In this document: one piece after another, positions 21,670 through 23,068 of the stretch
Layout: each line of letters opens with the position of its first letter
How positions within the stretch are numbered: the stretch's first letter is position 1
NCBI GenBank assembly: GCA_040079935.1
Contig: JBEBJI010000029.1
Span: 1 to 23,068, forward strand
Source of the DNA: Methylotenera_A sp040079935
GTDB taxonomy: Bacteria; Pseudomonadota; Gammaproteobacteria; Burkholderiales; Methylophilaceae
Reading direction: 5' to 3'
Length of the DNA: 23,068 bases
The notes under the pieces: generated by a model
What the model was told of the DNA's origin: nothing
The model's database searches: none
What the model saw: the letters and a program-made list of their open reading frames with translations, nothing else
Program-made: the position numbers and the translations under genes

Positions 21670-22329
21670 TTATGCATCTGGCGCACCAGTTTGAATTTTT
21701 GTAATCCATTCACCAATGTCAATCGTGCCTTTTGCTTGCGCTTTGGCTAAATCGGTGGGCGGCAGCACATCTTGCAGTAAATCTACACGTTTCCATTCGG
21801 CTAGCGGCGTGTCGCAATCGGCGCGCGGCACATAGCGAGAATCGCGTACCTTTTCCATTTTTGGAATATATCGTGGGCAGTTTTGCCATAGTTCTGAGAG
21901 TTTTACCGTCACCACGAAATCCGCCTCTTTGTAATGCGCTAATAATCCTGCGTCTTGCGAAATGCTAGCGGTGCCTTGCACGCGAATGCGATGGGGCGTT
22001 TGAAAAGATATGAATAGCATACCAATATTGGCGTTAGCCACGATGTTGCCCATGCTTAAAAACATGCCGTTTCCATCGTAACTTGGGAAAATAAGTGTAT
22101 TAGAATCAAGCACTTTCACAAAACCCATGTCGCCGCCTTTGTATGAAACCGTTGGCTGACCTTTGTCGTTAATCGTTGTTAAAAAAAACATTTCAGAATG
22201 CTCAATAAAACCTTTGGCATCGTCATTAAATTCGTTGTGGCTGGCCAACTGCTCTATGCGGTCAGCCATTTTTTCGGTGCCAAATTGTGCTTGTAATGCG
22301 CGATGTTGGTTGCTGTAATATATGCTCAC
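21670..22329 (-). CDS. Pyridoxamine-phosphate-oxidase-like split-barrel flavoprotein within the fhc operon
   Basis: 219 residues, cytoplasmic. The core HSEMFFLTTINDKGQPTVSYKGGDMGFVKVLDSNTLIFPSYDGNGMFLSMGNI with NANIGMLFIS and HRIRVQGTASI is typical of the FMN-binding split barrel (PNPOx-like) superfamily, the group of predicted flavin-nucleotide-binding proteins rather than true PdxH. Ligand and reaction are unknown; FMN is expected, other flavin-like ligands are possible. The start is GTG directly after the fhcA stop (TAAGTG), with AAAGGAG inside the fhcA end. fhcD follows after 15 bases. The gene is thus firmly embedded between two subunits of one complex, suggesting a role near that pathway or a neutral insertion that kept the operon intact. 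Confidence 0.88.
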   Translation of the reverse strand: MSIYYSNQHRALQAQFGTEKMADRIEQLASHNEFNDDAKGFIEHSEMFFLTTINDKGQPTVSYKGGDMGFVKVLDSNTLIFPSYDGNGMFLSMGNIVANANIGMLFISFQTPHRIRVQGTASISQDAGLLAHYKEADFVVTVKLSELWQNCPRYIPKMEKVRDSRYVPRADCDTPLAEWKRVDLLQDVLPPTDLAKAQAKGTIDIGEWITKIQTGAPDA

Positions 22330-23068
22330 TTATGCTCCTTTACCATGCGTGACTATTTTGCCACGTCCGTTATCGACAATTTCATCATTGCTGATTTTAA
22401 AGTTATCTAATTGAATTGTATGGTATTTTTCAAAATAATCGTTTAAGCCTTTTTCTACACCAATATCAAATGCTGGTTTAGTAACATGCGTTGCGCCCCA
22501 AACCACTTTTACTACGTTGCCATCTTTTACAACGAGTTCACCATTTTTAAATACGTAATCTGGCTTGGCAAACATAGTTTCGCGATTTGGCTGGTCAGTA
22601 TAAACGGTAATGTCCGCCTGCGCCCCGACGCCCAAATGCCCACAATTATTCAAGCCGATGAGCTTGGCAGCGCCTGCACGCGTCATAATGGCGATTTCAT
22701 ACAAGCTATATTCGCGGTTTAAACTGGTTAAATTGCTCATGGCTTGCGCGTCTAAATTTAATTTTGCAAAAGCTTCGTTTCTAAAGCTTTTGTCCATTAG
22801 TAAGCGAATCAAATGAGGATAACTGGTAAACGGTGCGCCATTTGGGTGGTCAGTGGTGAGGAAGATGCGCCAAGGGTCTTCCACGCTCAAAAACAGCTCT
22901 AAACCTATTGCCCATTGCAGGGCATTCACATAATTTTGATCGAGATATTTAAATGGCACCACGCCACAGCCAGCATCGCATTCAATATCCATAATCACCG
23001 ATTTTTTAGGGTTGGCATGACGCGCATTTAAATGCTGCATCATGCTGTCACCCGAAGCGGTAACGGTT
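22330..23068 (-). CDS. fhcA: Formyltransferase/hydrolase complex subunit A (5' part outside window)
   Basis: The last 246 or so codons of fhcA, an amidohydrolase-fold subunit related to FwdA/FmdA that hydrolyses the formylated methanofuran-like cofactor. The frame is open across the window edge, so the ATG codons near 23043 are internal. Visible: SVIMDIECDAGCGVVPFKY, QWAIGLELFLSVEDPWRIFLTTDHPNGAPFTSYPHLIRLLM, REYSLYEIAIMTRAGAAKLIGL and GHLGVGAQADITVY. The Asp of TTDHPNG matches the catalytic Asp of the family. The metal-binding histidines lie upstream of the window. It is the first visible gene of the row fhcA, flavin-type gene, fhcD, fhcC; a further fhc gene (fhcB) may lie upstream. Confidence 0.96.
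   Translation of the reverse strand, partial: TVTASGDSMMQHLNARHANPKKSVIMDIECDAGCGVVPFKYLDQNYVNALQWAIGLELFLSVEDPWRIFLTTDHPNGAPFTSYPHLIRLLMDKSFRNEAFAKLNLDAQAMSNLTSLNREYSLYEIAIMTRAGAAKLIGLNNCGHLGVGAQADITVYTDQPNRETMFAKPDYVFKNGELVVKDGNVVKVVWGATHVTKPAFDIGVEKGLNDYFEKYHTIQLDNFKISNDEIVDNGRGKIVTHGKGA

Noticed and set aside
1..23068. CRISPR arrays, insertion sequences, rRNA genes
   Set aside because: No regularly spaced repeats, transposase genes or rRNA sequence were seen on reading the window.

Overview
The window looks like a piece of the chromosome of a methylotrophic betaproteobacterium, most likely of the family Methylophilaceae (Methylotenera/Methylophilus type). The main reason is the tetrahydromethanopterin-linked formyltransferase/hydrolase genes at the right end (fhcA, fhcD, fhcC), which among betaproteobacteria are a mark of H4MPT-dependent formaldehyde oxidation. 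Moderate-to-low GC, a tmRNA tag of ANDETYSLAA, and betaproteobacterial-type housekeeping genes (guaB/guaA, typA, smpB, ybiT) fit. This assignment is inference from gene content; no database was searched.

Layout. 1-1551: 3' part of a PAS-GGDEF-EAL cyclic-di-GMP protein (+). 1569-4819: two overlapping DEAD-box RNA helicase genes (-), read from a consensus promoter at 5092-5119 through a leader of about 265 nt that can form several stem-loops. 5198-7021: typA/bipA (+), closed by a terminator shared with tRNA-Ser(CGA) (7063-7153, -). 7225-14357: seven collinear minus-strand genes, in transcription order guaB, a SIMPL-domain gene, guaA, a small lipoprotein, a Gre-family factor without the usual catalytic tip, a nitroreductase and the ABC-F ATPase ybiT. 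14582-15085: exported DUF4124-type protein (+). 15170-15906: ratA (COQ10-like) and rnfH (-), divergent from smpB (16061-16510, +). A 102-bp element with perfect 18-bp inverted ends fills most of the gap between ratA and smpB. 16658-17025: ssrA (tmRNA), so smpB and ssrA, the two parts of trans-translation, are adjacent.

Downstream of ssrA (about 17080-18940) lies a small accessory patch: a YefM-YoeB toxin-antitoxin pair with a clear operator, a Rap1a/Tai-like gene broken by an in-frame stop, and an unrecognised 183-residue gene. The patch ends at trhO (19062-20009, -), a rhodanese-type tRNA-modifying enzyme. 20069-23068 (-) is the fhc operon, reading fhcA (5' part outside the window), a split-barrel flavin-type protein, fhcD and fhcC.

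Most of the window is ordinary core genome. The points that deserve a second look are the long helicase leader, the 102-bp inverted-repeat element at ratA/smpB, the decayed patch behind ssrA, the tipless Gre paralogue, and the flavin-type gene inside the fhc operon. I did not find a clearly new multi-gene system.
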